This document shows, piece by piece, positions 32,661-43,081 of a stretch of 64,000 nucleotides of DNA. A program made the position numbers and the translations under genes. This DNA comes from Gammaproteobacteria bacterium (GTDB taxonomy: Bacteria; Pseudomonadota; Gammaproteobacteria; Pseudomonadales; Azotimanducaceae): assembly GCA_030425195.1 (NCBI GenBank), contig JAUIAV010000016.1, forward strand, positions 1-64,000. Direction: 5' to 3'. The first letter of the stretch is position 1. Every line of letters starts with the position of its first letter. The notes under the pieces were generated by a model. That model made no database searches and was not told where the DNA came from. It saw only the letters and a program-made list of their open reading frames with translations.

Positions 32661-35600
32661 GTGGTAGACAAAAAAATCTACGAAAGCGCTTCCACGCTGG
32701 TGCGGCGAACGGCCTGGCACGATCAGCCCGTCGTCACCAAGTCTCTGAAATCCAGCGCTCAGACGCCCAATGCCATCGCGCGCTACCACCACGAATTCAA
32801 TATCAATCAGTCCCTGACCAGCCCCTACGTCTGCCGGGCGCTGGCCATGGACGACCGGGATCCGAAGATCATCTTCGACGACCCGGGCGGCGAATCGCTG
32901 AAAACGCTCCTTCAGTCCCGCAGCCCCAGCCTGGAGGAGCGGATAGACATCGCGGTGGAGATCACCAAGGCGCTGCAGTCGATTCACGACGAAGGCGTCA
33001 TCCACCGGGACCTGAACCCGGGCAACATCATCGTCTGCGACGATCCGATCGCCGTCTACCTGATCGACTTCGGACTGGCCACGCTGGTCCCCCGGGAATA
33101 TCCGCAGAGCGAACCGTTCAGCCAGCTCACCGGCACTCTGCCCTACGTCTCGCCGGAACAGACCGGCCGGGTCAACCGGGTGGTGGACTACCGGACCGAC
33201 CTCTACTCTCTGGGTGCGACCCTCTACGAGCTCTTCTGCGGCGAACCGCCCTTCTCGAACACGGATCCGCTGGAGTTGATTCACGCCCATATCGCCAGCA
33301 CGCCGAGGCCGCTCTCCGCGATCGTCGAGGACATCCCCCGCTGGCTGTCCGAGGTGGTTCTGAAGCTGCTGGCCAAGCAGCCGGAGGACCGCTATCAGTC
33401 CGCGGCCGCCGTGCGCGACGACCTCATGGAGGGCCAGAACCACTCCAACGTGATTCCATTCCGGCTGGGACAGACGGACTCCCCCGGACAGCTGGCGCTG
33501 CCGAAACGGCTGTACGGCCGCAGCCGGGAAGTTCACCTGATCGGAGAGCAGATCCGGCGCATCCAGCACGGCGAAGTGCTCTTCCTGGACGTGACCGGAC
33601 CCGCCGGCATCGGCAAGGGGGCTCTGCTCTCCGAGATCGCGCGGCAGGCTTCCGAATCCGACGTGCTGGTGGCCCGGGCGAGCAGTCCCCGGTTCGATCT
33701 CCGGGACACGGACGCCATCTGGCTGGAGCTGCTGCGGCAGCTGGTCCGCCAGGCGCTGTCTCTGGGCACGGTAAAGGGCAACGAGATCATCGCCCGAATC
33801 TCCGCTGCGGACGGTCCGGATCTGCAGTGCCTCAAGGCCTTCATCCCGGAGCTGAAGACCCTGCTGGAGGATGTCAGCGAGGTCAGCGCCGGGCTGCCCA
33901 ACCGGGGCATCCGGATGCTGCTGAAATCCCTGGCGCCACACCCGATCTGCCTGGTGCTGGAGCACACGGACGAGGTGCCGGTGGAATGCCTGAAGGCGCT
34001 TCTGGACATCTCTCTGGAGAGCAGAAACCTGCTGCTCGTGTTCGCCTCCGAGCAGGGCCACGAGGCGCTGTTCTCCGATCCGAGATCCGCCACCAAACGC
34101 ACGCATATCGAGATGCAGCCGTTCGACCGGTCCGACGTCCGCAGCCTGGTTTCCGACGTACTGAGCCAGTCCGAAGCCCGGGTCCGGGAGCTGGCCGCGG
34201 AAATTCACATGAAGACGGACGGCATTCCGGCGAACGTACTCGCCCTGCTGGAAGAGCTGCACAGAAACGGCTGCATCGTCCACGACCCGACGGGAGGGTT
34301 CTGGTCGTGGGACATCGACCGGGTCCGCGGCCACTTCTTCAGCCGCAACACCACCGAGCGGGTGATCGAACACCTGGAGAGCCTGCCGGAAGAGACCCGC
34401 GCCTGCATGGCCATGGCATCGGCCATCGGCGAGCAGTTCACAGTCACTCTGCTCGCCCGCCTCTGCGAGCAGCCGGAGTCCGAGTCCGAGACCGCCTCCC
34501 GACTGCGCCCGGCCGTGAGTCTCGGGCTGCTCGTCACCCTCCCCGTCGGCGACTACTCGGAGCTCATTCAGTACCAGTTCGCCCATCCGCGTATCCGCGC
34601 GCTCGTCTACGGCCGGGTCCCGGAAGGGGAGAAACCGGGTTATCACCGGCGTATCGCCCGGTACCTGGCCGAGGGTGGCCGGCCCACCGGGGCGAAGCTT
34701 CTGCAGATCGCCGATCATCTCAACGCGGCGACGGATCCCACGGAAAGCGATCCCGAGCGACGGGCGGAAGTGGCCCACTACAATCTTCTGGCCGCCCGGG
34801 AGACCCTGCGTCAGGGCGTCTTCCAGCAGGCCTACAAATACTGCCGCAGCGGCCTCACGCTGGTGGATGATGCGAGCACGCCCATCCATCTGGACCTGTG
34901 CCAGTGCGCGGCGGAAGCCGCCTTCTTCTGCGGCGATTTCGAGCAGCTGGACCGGGTGCTCGCCGCGGCGCCCGCTCAGAACAGCACCCTGGCCGAAATC
35001 CGGATCCGTGCGGCCGTGGTGCAGAACCATCTCAGGGAAGCCTGGGATCTTTGCCAGACGGCGCTCAAGGGGCTCAACTACCGGCTCCCCCCGTCGGGAG
35101 GTCCCGGCGGCGCTCTGCGCACGACCCAGCGCGGTCTGCACCGGTTCCGGGATCATCTGCCCCGCAACGGCAAACGGCACCGGCTGCCGGAAAATCCGAA
35201 GCGTCTGGAAGACGTCAACCTGCTGCAGAGCTTCCGGTTCGTCTCCTACCTGCTGCACACGGGCTATCACATGGGTCTCGCCAACCTGGTGGACTTCACG
35301 GACGATGTGCTGGCGCGATCGGCCCGGCACGGCTATTCGGCGGAGACCGCGTTCGCCTTCGCAGCGCGGGCGGTCACGGCGGCCTCCCAGAGCAACATCA
35401 GTGCCGCCAAGGGTTATGCCTTGGAGGCCCGCACGCTCGCCAACCGGTATCCGAACGAGGCGGCATCGATCCGTGCGCTCACCCTGCTCGCGGGCCTGGT
35501 GGATCCCTGGTCGAATACCCTGGATCACACCCTCTCCCTGCTCTCGGAAAACATCGGGCGGTCGATGGCCAGACAGGACTTCGAATTCGCGGCCGTGGCC

Positions 35601-38600
35601 AGCGCCTGCTTCTCCGCCAATGCGCTGCTGCGCGGAATGGAGCTGTCTTCTCTGAAACGCGAGCTCACGCAGCAGATCACGGACATCGGTCAGTTCCGGC
35701 ACATCACCGGCATCAACATCAGCCACTTCGTGCTGCAGATCGTCGGCAGCCTGCTCGGGCAGAACGAGGCCGATCTGCGCGGCGACCGGGCACTGGCAAT
35801 CAACAATACGGATGACAGGGTGGCACACGCCTATGTCTACGTGCTGCGCCTTTACTTCGCCACCCTGTTCAACGACTTCAAGGGTGCCGAGAACATCGTG
35901 GAGCTGGCCACTCAGTATGTGCCTGCGCTAGCCGGATCGCCGCTGGTGGGCACCTACAAGCTCGCCCAGGGACTGATTCTGCTTCGCCGTGGGGACAGTC
36001 AGGGCCGTCGCCAGGCCAGAAAGAATCTGAACGAGCTCAAGCACTGGGAAACCCAGGGGGCCGCCCATGTGGCATCCAAGCGCATGATCCTGCAGGCGGA
36101 TCTGGCCTGGCGTACGGGGTCCACCACCAAAGCACTGGAATTCTACGAGGTGGCGGCAGACCGGGCGCGGCGGCACGGCCAGGCCAATGACGAGGCGCTC
36201 GCGTACGAGCTGGCCGCCAGGGCCTGCGAATCCGAAGGCAGAGCCGACTTCGCCCGCCTGTTCGCCCGCAATGCCTATCAGGCCTATCTGCGCTGGGGTG
36301 CCACCGCCAAGGCCAACCAGCTCGAACGGGAATTCCACAATCTGATCACCGACCACCTGTCGGTGAGCAGCGGCAGCATGCTGTCGGTGGGGGATCTGGC
36401 CGACCTGACCGTGCGTGACTTTCAGGCCAACACCACCAGCTTCGAATCCACCGAGTTCAACGAGCGCATCGTCGACACCACCACCGTCCTGCGCGCCGCC
36501 CAGACCATCTCGGGTGAAATCCTGCTGGACAAGGTGCTGACCAAGCTGCTGCGCCTGGCCCTCGAGCATGCCGGTGGCCAGAAAGCCTGCATGCTGCTGG
36601 CGCACGAGAAGCGGCTGTACCTGGAGGCCATCGCGTCCGTGGACGGCGGGGCTACACGCAGGGTGAACCCGCCGCAGCCGTTCGAGGCAACCGACGAGGT
36701 GCCGGAGTCCATCATTCAGTTCGTGGCCCGCACCCAGGAACCGCTGGTGCTGTCGGACGCGACCGCAGAGGACGTCTTCACCCAGGATCCCTACGTGAAG
36801 CGTCTGCAGCCTCTGTCCGTGCTCTGCCTGCCGATCATCCACCGCGGCGACATCACCGGCATTCTCTACGTGGAGCACCGGTGGCTGACCGGGGTGTTCA
36901 CCTCACAGCGGGTGGAGGTGCTGGCGCTGCTCGCCTCCCAGGCCGCCATCTCCATCGAGAACGCCAGGCTCTATGCGGACCTGCAGGCCACTCAGGACGA
37001 GTACCGGGCCCTGTACGACAACGCCATCGAAGGACTCTTCCGGATCAGCCCAGACGGACTGCTGGTTTCGGCCAATCCGACCCTGGCCCGGATTCTCGGT
37101 TTCAACAGCATCGAGGCCCTTCAGGACGAGTATCGGGACCTCATCGACCGGGTCTTCCTGACCAACGAACAGGCGGGCCGCTTCCTCTCCGCGCTGGAAG
37201 ACCAGCAGCTGGTCAACGGCTTCGAAGCCGAAGGGGTGACCCGGGACGGCCGGACTTTCTGGATGGCGCTGACGGCCAGGCTGAATCACGACCCGGAGCT
37301 CGGCGACTACATCGACGGCTCTCTCATCGACATCTCCGAGCGCATGGAACGGGAGCAGGCGGACAAGCAGCGGCAGATCGCCGAAGCGGCGACCAAGGCC
37401 AAGAGCGAGTTTCTCGCCAACATGAGCCACGAGATCCGCACACCCATGAACGCCATCGTCGGGTTCTCCAAACTCGCTCTGGAGTCCTCCCTCGACCGCA
37501 AGCAGCACGAGTACGTCACTTCCATACGCAACGCAGCGGAGAATCTGCTCACCCTGGTGAGCGACGTGCTCGATTTCTCGAAGATCGAAGCCGGAAAACT
37601 GGTGCTGGAAGCGCGACCCTTCAAGCTCGCCGATACGCTCACCGAGGTGGAGCGGCTGTTCCGTACCGAGGTCCGGCGCCGCAATCTGACGTTCGGGATA
37701 GAGAACCGGGCCGTCGACCACCCCGGCTTTCCGGCAGACGGGGTTCTGGTCGGCGACGCACTGAGAATTCAGCAGGTGCTCGTGAACCTGGTCGGGAATG
37801 CGGTGAAGTTCACGGAGACCGGCGGTATCGTGCTCGGCGCCGAGGTGATCGCCGCCAGCCACGGCCAGCTCGTTCTGAACCTGTCCGTCACCGACACCGG
37901 CATCGGCATTCCCGAAACCCATCTGGCCAGGCTGTTCGAATCCTTCGAGCAGGCGGAGACCTCCACCACCCGGCGCTACGGTGGTACCGGTCTCGGACTC
38001 ACCATCTCCGAGCGCCTGGTGGATCTGATGGGGGGTGAGATCCATGTGACGTCCACGGTGGGTGAAGGCTCCTGTTTCCAGTTCACGGTGATCACGTCCA
38101 TTCCGGAGGCGGGCGTGCTGCGTCAGAGCGAGCGGAGCGAGCGGCAGGCGGGAGACGTCTCTCTGGCCGGCCGCCGGATTCTCGTCGCAGAGGACAATCC
38201 CATCAATCAGCAGCTGGCGCTGGAGTTTCTGCAACGGCGTGGCGCGGAGGTGCACATCGCCGAGAACGGCCGGGCGGCGGTCAAGCGCGCCACGGAAACC
38301 GAGTACGACGCCATCCTCATGGACATTCACATGCCCGAGCTGGACGGCCTCGAGGCCTGCGCCATCCTCCGTCAGCAGTCGCTGGACATGCCCATCATCG
38401 CCGTCTCCGCAGACGCGCTGTCCGAGTCCAAGGCCGCTGCCGTGGATGCCGGCTGCAATGCCTACATCACCAAGCCCATCGACTTCGACACGCTGCTCAT
38501 GGAGCTGGACGATCTCCTGCCAGGCAGCAGCGAACCATCCGGTACTCCGAGGCGTCGGGCCAGCGACCGGCCGTCGGCGGAAACGAGCCTGGATGAAGCG

Positions 38601-39005
38601 GTGGAAGCCGCGCTGCAGTCCATGTCGATTCAGCGCCTGCCCGGCATCGACATCAGTCAGGCCATCCGGGGCCACAATGGCAACATCAAGCTCATGGTGA
38701 AGCTCATGGGCGACTTCGGCACCTATTACGGGGATGCCGGGGCGAAGATGCGCGGGTTCATCACCTCGGAGCAGTTCGAGGAGGCAGAGCGTCTCGCGCA
38801 CAACCTGCATGGTGTGGCCGGCAGCTTCGGTGCCAAGCGGCTGAAGGAAGCGTCCAAGACGCTGGAGCTCGCCATCGCGAAATCCGACGACACCAACCTG
38901 CTCGGCCTGGTGCACAGCTTCGAGGTGGCGCTGACCGAAGTGCTCGAGTCCACCGAAGCCATGGCCAGAGACGAGGTGAAGTTCCGGGCCAGCGACTACT
39001 CCTGA
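32661..39005 (+). CDS. Giant dual-specificity sensor: Ser/Thr kinase, P-loop ATPase, GAF, PAS, hybrid histidine kinase, HPt
   Basis: 2114 residues from a GTG. Order by residue: Ser/Thr kinase (about 1-270; HRDLNPGN with Asp117, DFG Asp136), P-loop ATPase (about 280-600; GPAGIGKG, Lys319, where the usual Ser/Thr is Gly320), a long helical TPR-like region (about 700-1240), GAF (about 1285-1435), PAS (about 1445-1570), HisKA with His1590 in FLANMSHEIRTPMN, HATPase (about 1695-1815), receiver (about 1840-1955, Asp1888 in DIHMPELDG) and HPt (His2047 in AHNLHGVAGSFG). No membrane segment is obvious, so it should be cytoplasmic. Similar HstK-type dual kinases are known in cyanobacteria and myxobacteria. 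The kinase glycine loop is poorly recognisable, so activity is not certain. Probable partner: the regulator upstream. Confidence 0.92.
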   Translation: MVDKKIYESASTLVRRTAWHDQPVVTKSLKSSAQTPNAIARYHHEFNINQSLTSPYVCRALAMDDRDPKIIFDDPGGESLKTLLQSRSPSLEERIDIAVEITKALQSIHDEGVIHRDLNPGNIIVCDDPIAVYLIDFGLATLVPREYPQSEPFSQLTGTLPYVSPEQTGRVNRVVDYRTDLYSLGATLYELFCGEPPFSNTDPLELIHAHIASTPRPLSAIVEDIPRWLSEVVLKLLAKQPEDRYQSAAAVRDDLMEGQNHSNVIPFRLGQTDSPGQLALPKRLYGRSREVHLIGEQIRRIQHGEVLFLDVTGPAGIGKGALLSEIARQASESDVLVARASSPRFDLRDTDAIWLELLRQLVRQALSLGTVKGNEIIARISAADGPDLQCLKAFIPELKTLLEDVSEVSAGLPNRGIRMLLKSLAPHPICLVLEHTDEVPVECLKALLDISLESRNLLLVFASEQGHEALFSDPRSATKRTHIEMQPFDRSDVRSLVSDVLSQSEARVRELAAEIHMKTDGIPANVLALLEELHRNGCIVHDPTGGFWSWDIDRVRGHFFSRNTTERVIEHLESLPEETRACMAMASAIGEQFTVTLLARLCEQPESESETASRLRPAVSLGLLVTLPVGDYSELIQYQFAHPRIRALVYGRVPEGEKPGYHRRIARYLAEGGRPTGAKLLQIADHLNAATDPTESDPERRAEVAHYNLLAARETLRQGVFQQAYKYCRSGLTLVDDASTPIHLDLCQCAAEAAFFCGDFEQLDRVLAAAPAQNSTLAEIRIRAAVVQNHLREAWDLCQTALKGLNYRLPPSGGPGGALRTTQRGLHRFRDHLPRNGKRHRLPENPKRLEDVNLLQSFRFVSYLLHTGYHMGLANLVDFTDDVLARSARHGYSAETAFAFAARAVTAASQSNISAAKGYALEARTLANRYPNEAASIRALTLLAGLVDPWSNTLDHTLSLLSENIGRSMARQDFEFAAVASACFSANALLRGMELSSLKRELTQQITDIGQFRHITGINISHFVLQIVGSLLGQNEADLRGDRALAINNTDDRVAHAYVYVLRLYFATLFNDFKGAENIVELATQYVPALAGSPLVGTYKLAQGLILLRRGDSQGRRQARKNLNELKHWETQGAAHVASKRMILQADLAWRTGSTTKALEFYEVAADRARRHGQANDEALAYELAARACESEGRADFARLFARNAYQAYLRWGATAKANQLEREFHNLITDHLSVSSGSMLSVGDLADLTVRDFQANTTSFESTEFNERIVDTTTVLRAAQTISGEILLDKVLTKLLRLALEHAGGQKACMLLAHEKRLYLEAIASVDGGATRRVNPPQPFEATDEVPESIIQFVARTQEPLVLSDATAEDVFTQDPYVKRLQPLSVLCLPIIHRGDITGILYVEHRWLTGVFTSQRVEVLALLASQAAISIENARLYADLQATQDEYRALYDNAIEGLFRISPDGLLVSANPTLARILGFNSIEALQDEYRDLIDRVFLTNEQAGRFLSALEDQQLVNGFEAEGVTRDGRTFWMALTARLNHDPELGDYIDGSLIDISERMEREQADKQRQIAEAATKAKSEFLANMSHEIRTPMNAIVGFSKLALESSLDRKQHEYVTSIRNAAENLLTLVSDVLDFSKIEAGKLVLEARPFKLADTLTEVERLFRTEVRRRNLTFGIENRAVDHPGFPADGVLVGDALRIQQVLVNLVGNAVKFTETGGIVLGAEVIAASHGQLVLNLSVTDTGIGIPETHLARLFESFEQAETSTTRRYGGTGLGLTISERLVDLMGGEIHVTSTVGEGSCFQFTVITSIPEAGVLRQSERSERQAGDVSLAGRRILVAEDNPINQQLALEFLQRRGAEVHIAENGRAAVKRATETEYDAILMDIHMPELDGLEACAILRQQSLDMPIIAVSADALSESKAAAVDAGCNAYITKPIDFDTLLMELDDLLPGSSEPSGTPRRRASDRPSAETSLDEAVEAALQSMSIQRLPGIDISQAIRGHNGNIKLMVKLMGDFGTYYGDAGAKMRGFITSEQFEEAERLAHNLHGVAGSFGAKRLKEASKTLELAIAKSDDTNLLGLVHSFEVALTEVLESTEAMARDEVKFRASDYS

Positions 39006-39009
39006 CCGT

Positions 39010-39861
39010 TCAGCGGCCGGCAGCGTCGTAGGTGATGTCCTTCAGTGCAAGAACGGCCGCCGCCTGGTCGGTTTCGAGCCCGACGAAATCGAACAGGTCA
39101 CCATCCCCCAGATGCGACGGCACCACGTGCCGGAGGCTGCGCGCGATGTTCTCCACCCGCCCGGGTGCTTCGCGGTCCCAGCCCGTCAGCATTTCCTTGA
39201 TCACCTGACGCTGCAGGTTTTCCTGCGAGCCGCAGAGATTGCAGGGAATGATCGGATAGCCGCGCGCATCCGCCCAGCGGGCGATGTCCTTTTCCCGGCA
39301 GTAGTAAAGCGGGCGGATCAACATGTTGGTGCCATCATCGCTTCTGAGCTTGGGGGGCATGGCCTTCAGGCGACCGCCGTAGAAGAGATTGAGGAACAGC
39401 GTCTCCACCACGTCGTCGAGATGATGGCCGAGCGCGATCTTGTCCGCACCGATCCGCCGGGCATGACTGTAGAGAATTCCCCGGCGCATGCGCGAGCAGA
39501 CCGGGCAGGTGGTCTTGCCCTCCGGGGTCAGTGCCTGAACGACGCTGTAGGTATCCTCCTCCAGGATGTCGTAGGCCACACCGATGGATTCGAAATAGCC
39601 GGGCAGCACGTGCCCGGGAAAGCCCGGTTGCTTCTGATCCAGATTCACCGCCACCAGCTCGAAATCGATGGGTGCGTTCAGGCGCAGGTTCATGAGCACG
39701 TCGAGCAGCGTGAAGGAGTCCTTGCCGCCGGAGACACAGACCATCACCCGGTCGCCCGCTTCGATCATGCCGTAGTCGACGATGGCGTTTCCCACCTGAC
39801 GGCGGAGCTTCTTCTGCAGCTTGTTGCGGTCGTACCGCGCTCTGTCCACCCGGCTCGTCAA
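39010..39861 (-). CDS. ttcA: tRNA 2-thiocytidine biosynthesis protein TtcA
   Basis: 283 residues from a TTG that overlaps the permease stop as TTGA, with GAGGGG upstream. It carries out ATP-dependent thiolation of cytidine 32 in tRNA. The PP-loop [15 protein letters not shown] and two CxxC motifs ([11 protein letters not shown] and CNLCGSQ) that hold the iron-sulphur cluster are present. A longer open frame upstream is the other phase of the permease gene. It is convergent with the giant kinase gene, four bases away. Confidence 0.94.
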   Translation of the reverse strand: MTSRVDRARYDRNKLQKKLRRQVGNAIVDYGMIEAGDRVMVCVSGGKDSFTLLDVLMNLRLNAPIDFELVAVNLDQKQPGFPGHVLPGYFESIGVAYDILEEDTYSVVQALTPEGKTTCPVCSRMRRGILYSHARRIGADKIALGHHLDDVVETLFLNLFYGGRLKAMPPKLRSDDGTNMLIRPLYYCREKDIARWADARGYPIIPCNLCGSQENLQRQVIKEMLTGWDREAPGRVENIARSLRHVVPSHLGDGDLFDFVGLETDQAAAVLALKDITYDAAGR

Positions 39862-42350
39862 TTCAGACCCCTCAGGACGCTGATCGGCGGAGCGGCGATG
39901 AGCTGACGGGTCCCGAGAAGCCCCACCACGAGGATGAGCAGAGCACCGATCAGCGGTCCGGTGATCCACAGCCATGGGTGCACGGAGGCCCCCAGCTCGA
40001 ACACCTGCGTCTGCAGAATGAGCACGGTGATCTCTGCGCCCACCACCGCCACGATGCCGGCGAACAGACCGAGGGCTGCGAATTCCGCGGTGAGAGAACC
40101 GGCGATGAGCCTGCGGGTGCCGCCCAGCGTGCGGATCAGGGCGTGCTCACTCAGACGCGCATCCCGGCTCGCATGAATACTGGCGATGAGCACCAGCACA
40201 CCGGACGCCAGTACCAGGCCCAGGACGAGCTCCACGGCCTGGGTCACCCTGGCGATGATGCTCTGCACCTGGGCGATGATGGCGTCCACCTCGATGACCG
40301 TGATGGTGGGGAAACGGGAGAGCAGCTCGTTCAGGAACTGCTTGTTGTCCCGTTCCAGATAGAAGCTCGTCATCCAGGTGGCCGGGAAGGATTCCAGGGC
40401 ACCCGGCGAGAAGATGATGAAGAAGTTGGGCCGCATGCTCTCCCAGTTGAGACGGCGCAGATTCACCACCTCCACATCCAGGGTCTCGCCGCCGATGTCG
40501 AAGGTGAGCTGATCGCCGATGGACAGCCCGAGATCCTCGGCGTAGTCGTCCTCGAGAGAGACCATGGCCCGGGTGTCGGCGGCATCCCACCAGTCGCCGG
40601 CAACCAGCGCGTTGTCGTCCGGCATGTCCTCCGCCCAGGTCAGATTGCGGCCGGACGACAGCCTCGGACCGTCTTCCATTTCGGAACGATGCGTGGCCTC
40701 CCACTCCTTGGCGGGGATACCGTTCACCGCGGTGATGCGCCCGCGGATCATCGGAAAGAGACCACCCTGTTCCCGGCTGTTGGCTTCCAGCAGAACGCCG
40801 ATCTCGTCCACGTCCTCAGGCGATATGTTCATGGCGAAGTGATTGGGCGCGTTTTCCGGCACCTGATTGCGCCATTCGTCGAGCAGCGCCGTGCGCAGGA
40901 GCAGCAGGATGAGCAGCAGCATGATGGCCAGTCCGAAGATCAGGATCTGGGCCGTGTTCTCTTTCCGGCGCCGCTGCAGACCGGCAAGCGCCAGGCGCAG
41001 GCCGCTGCCCGCCTGCATGCCGACCACCCGGCCACCCCGGAGCAGCACCGTCGCCAGCGCCCCGAACAGAGCGAGGGCACCCAGGGTTCCGAGCAGGGTC
41101 CAGGCGGTCAGCTCGATGCTGCCGCTGTACCAGATGAGCAGGCCCAGCGAGCCGGCTACTGCGGCGCCATAGCTCGCGATCTGCGATGGCGGCGCAGCCC
41201 CCACGTCCCGACGGATGACCCGCATGGGAGAGATGTTCTTCAGGTGCAGGAGCGGCGGCAGTGCGAAGGCGATCGCACAGATCAGGCCGGTCACGGCACC
41301 CAGCAGGAACGGCCGCACGCTCGGCGGCGGCAGCGCCACCGGGATGATGCTCTGGAGCATGGCCACGATGGCCAGGTGCAGACCGGAACCTACGAGCAGT
41401 CCGAACGATACGGCTACCCCGCCCACCACGGCGAGAAGCCCCACATAGGACGCCAGAATCTGATTCGGCGTCGCACCCAGAGTCTTCAGCACGCCGACGT
41501 GATCATAGTGGCGGCGGGCATAGCGATGGGCAGAGAGCGCAACCGCCACGCCCGCCAGCAGCACGCCGAGCAGGCCGCCGAGCAGCAGGAAACTCTCCGC
41601 CCGGGTGAGCGCCGACCCGATGGTGGGGCTGGATTCGCGGATCCCCCGCCACCAGAAGTTAGGATCCTCCTCGATGCCGAGGTCTGCCTTCAGCGTCTCC
41701 AGCGCACCCTCTTCGCCCTTGAGCAGCAGCCGGTAGGACAGCCGGCTGCCGGGCTGTACCACCCGGGTGGCCGGCACATCCTCGATGCGCATCAGGAGAC
41801 GGGGGCCCAGGTCATACATGCTGCCGCCCCGGTCCGGTTCGGAGGTGAGCACCCGGGTGATCTCGAGCGTCGCATACCCCACCTCGACGCGGTCGCCCAG
41901 CGCCACGCCGAGCGACGGGAACAGACGTCCGTCCAGCCAGACTTCTCCCGGTTCCGGCAGCTCCGTGGTCACCACCGGCGGGGTGAAGGGCACATCGGTC
42001 ACGCGGAGCACGCCCCGCAGGGGGTAGCCCGGGCCCACCGCCTTCACGCTCACCAGAGAATTGCGGTCATCCGCCGTGAAGACCATGGAGGGAAAAGACA
42101 GCGTATCGGCGGTCTCGAGACCCAGGTCCCGGGCCGCCTGGCGGAACGACTCGGGGATCTCCGCCGAACTGCCGATATACCGGTCGGCCGCCAGGAAGGT
42201 GGCGGATTCCTTCAGCAGCGCCTGATGGAGCCGGTCCACGAACAGGCTGACGGCGGTAACGGTACCCACGGCCACCATGAGCGCGATGACCAGCAGACCC
42301 AGCTCACCGCCGCGCCAGTCACGCCAGGCCAGCCGCAGAATGAAACCCAT
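39858..42350 (-). CDS. ybbP: FtsX-like ABC permease (YbbP type)
   Basis: About 830 residues (E. coli YbbP 804). An N-terminal membrane segment (about 12-35) is followed by a large periplasmic domain, a first FtsX core near 250-400, further membrane segments to about 490, another periplasmic domain and a C-terminal FtsX core. Type VII (MacB-like) ABC proteins use mechanotransmission rather than ordinary transport. It is 12 bases after its ATPase and next to tesA, the same group as in E. coli. The start ATG at 42350 gives a conserved [18 protein letters not shown]. Confidence 0.9.
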   Translation of the reverse strand: MGFILRLAWRDWRGGELGLLVIALMVAVGTVTAVSLFVDRLHQALLKESATFLAADRYIGSSAEIPESFRQAARDLGLETADTLSFPSMVFTADDRNSLVSVKAVGPGYPLRGVLRVTDVPFTPPVVTTELPEPGEVWLDGRLFPSLGVALGDRVEVGYATLEITRVLTSEPDRGGSMYDLGPRLLMRIEDVPATRVVQPGSRLSYRLLLKGEEGALETLKADLGIEEDPNFWWRGIRESSPTIGSALTRAESFLLLGGLLGVLLAGVAVALSAHRYARRHYDHVGVLKTLGATPNQILASYVGLLAVVGGVAVSFGLLVGSGLHLAIVAMLQSIIPVALPPPSVRPFLLGAVTGLICAIAFALPPLLHLKNISPMRVIRRDVGAAPPSQIASYGAAVAGSLGLLIWYSGSIELTAWTLLGTLGALALFGALATVLLRGGRVVGMQAGSGLRLALAGLQRRRKENTAQILIFGLAIMLLLILLLLRTALLDEWRNQVPENAPNHFAMNISPEDVDEIGVLLEANSREQGGLFPMIRGRITAVNGIPAKEWEATHRSEMEDGPRLSSGRNLTWAEDMPDDNALVAGDWWDAADTRAMVSLEDDYAEDLGLSIGDQLTFDIGGETLDVEVVNLRRLNWESMRPNFFIIFSPGALESFPATWMTSFYLERDNKQFLNELLSRFPTITVIEVDAIIAQVQSIIARVTQAVELVLGLVLASGVLVLIASIHASRDARLSEHALIRTLGGTRRLIAGSLTAEFAALGLFAGIVAVVGAEITVLILQTQVFELGASVHPWLWITGPLIGALLILVVGLLGTRQLIAAPPISVLRGLN

Positions 42351-42361
42351 CCGCACCGGCG

Positions 42362-43081
42362 CTAACCCACGATCCTGCCGCCGTCGATCTCGATGACCCG
42401 CCCGCAACGGGCCGCGAGCCGGTCGTCGTGGGTCACCAGAACGAGGGTGGTGTCGAACTCCGCGTTCAGCTCGAAGAGCAGGTCGATGATCGTGGCGCCT
42501 GTGCGGGTGTCCAGATTGCCGGTGGGCTCGTCGGCGAAGAGCACGTTGGGCCGGGAGGCGAAGGCTCTGGCGATGGCCACCCTCTGCTGTTCGCCGCCGG
42601 AGAGCTGACGGGGATAGTGATCGAGCCGTTGAGCCAGGCCGACCTTCGCCAGCAGATCCCGCGCATCCTGCTCCGCTTCCGCCTCGCCGCGCAGCTCCGC
42701 CGGCAGCATGACGTTCTCGAGCGCAGTGAGGCTGCCGAGCAGCTGGAAGGTCTGGAACACGAAACCGATCTGCTCACCCCGCACCTTTGCCCGCTCCTCT
42801 TCGTCCAGGGCGGTCAGCTCGGCGCCGCAGAGACTCACCGTGCCGGCGGTGGGAACATCGAGGCCGGCCAGAATGCCGAGCAGCGTGGTCTTCCCGGAGC
42901 CCGAAGCGCCCACGATGGCGACCGATTCCCCCGCGTTGATTTCGAGGTCGATCCCTTCCAATATGGCGAGCTCGCCTTCAGCAGTAGGCACGATCTTGGC
43001 CACCGAACGGGTTTCGATCACCACAGCATCCATGGTTTCAGGCTCATCCTCTCCTTTAGGGATCACATTCAGGGCAGTCAT
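42362..43081 (-). CDS. ybbA: ABC transporter ATP-binding protein (YbbA type)
   Basis: 239 residues as drawn. Walker A is GASGSGKTTLL, the signature is LSGGEQQRVAIARA and Walker B is LFADEPTGNLD, of the LolD/MacB ATPase family. It powers the YbbP permease. An internal ATG at 43033 would give 223 residues, closer to the E. coli length, and sits inside CCATGG together with a possible tesA start. I keep the longer form but consider the two nearly equal. It is divergent from tesA with overlapping 5' ends. Confidence 0.9.
   Translation of the reverse strand: MTALNVIPKGEDEPETMDAVVIETRSVAKIVPTAEGELAILEGIDLEINAGESVAIVGASGSGKTTLLGILAGLDVPTAGTVSLCGAELTALDEEERAKVRGEQIGFVFQTFQLLGSLTALENVMLPAELRGEAEAEQDARDLLAKVGLAQRLDHYPRQLSGGEQQRVAIARAFASRPNVLFADEPTGNLDTRTGATIIDLLFELNAEFDTTLVLVTHDDRLAARCGRVIEIDGGRIVG

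Noticed and set aside
31974-35828. A 1284-codon open frame antisense to the response regulator and giant kinase genes
   Set aside because: It is the reverse phase of codon-biased high-GC genes. Composition is unlike a real protein and no domain is recognisable.
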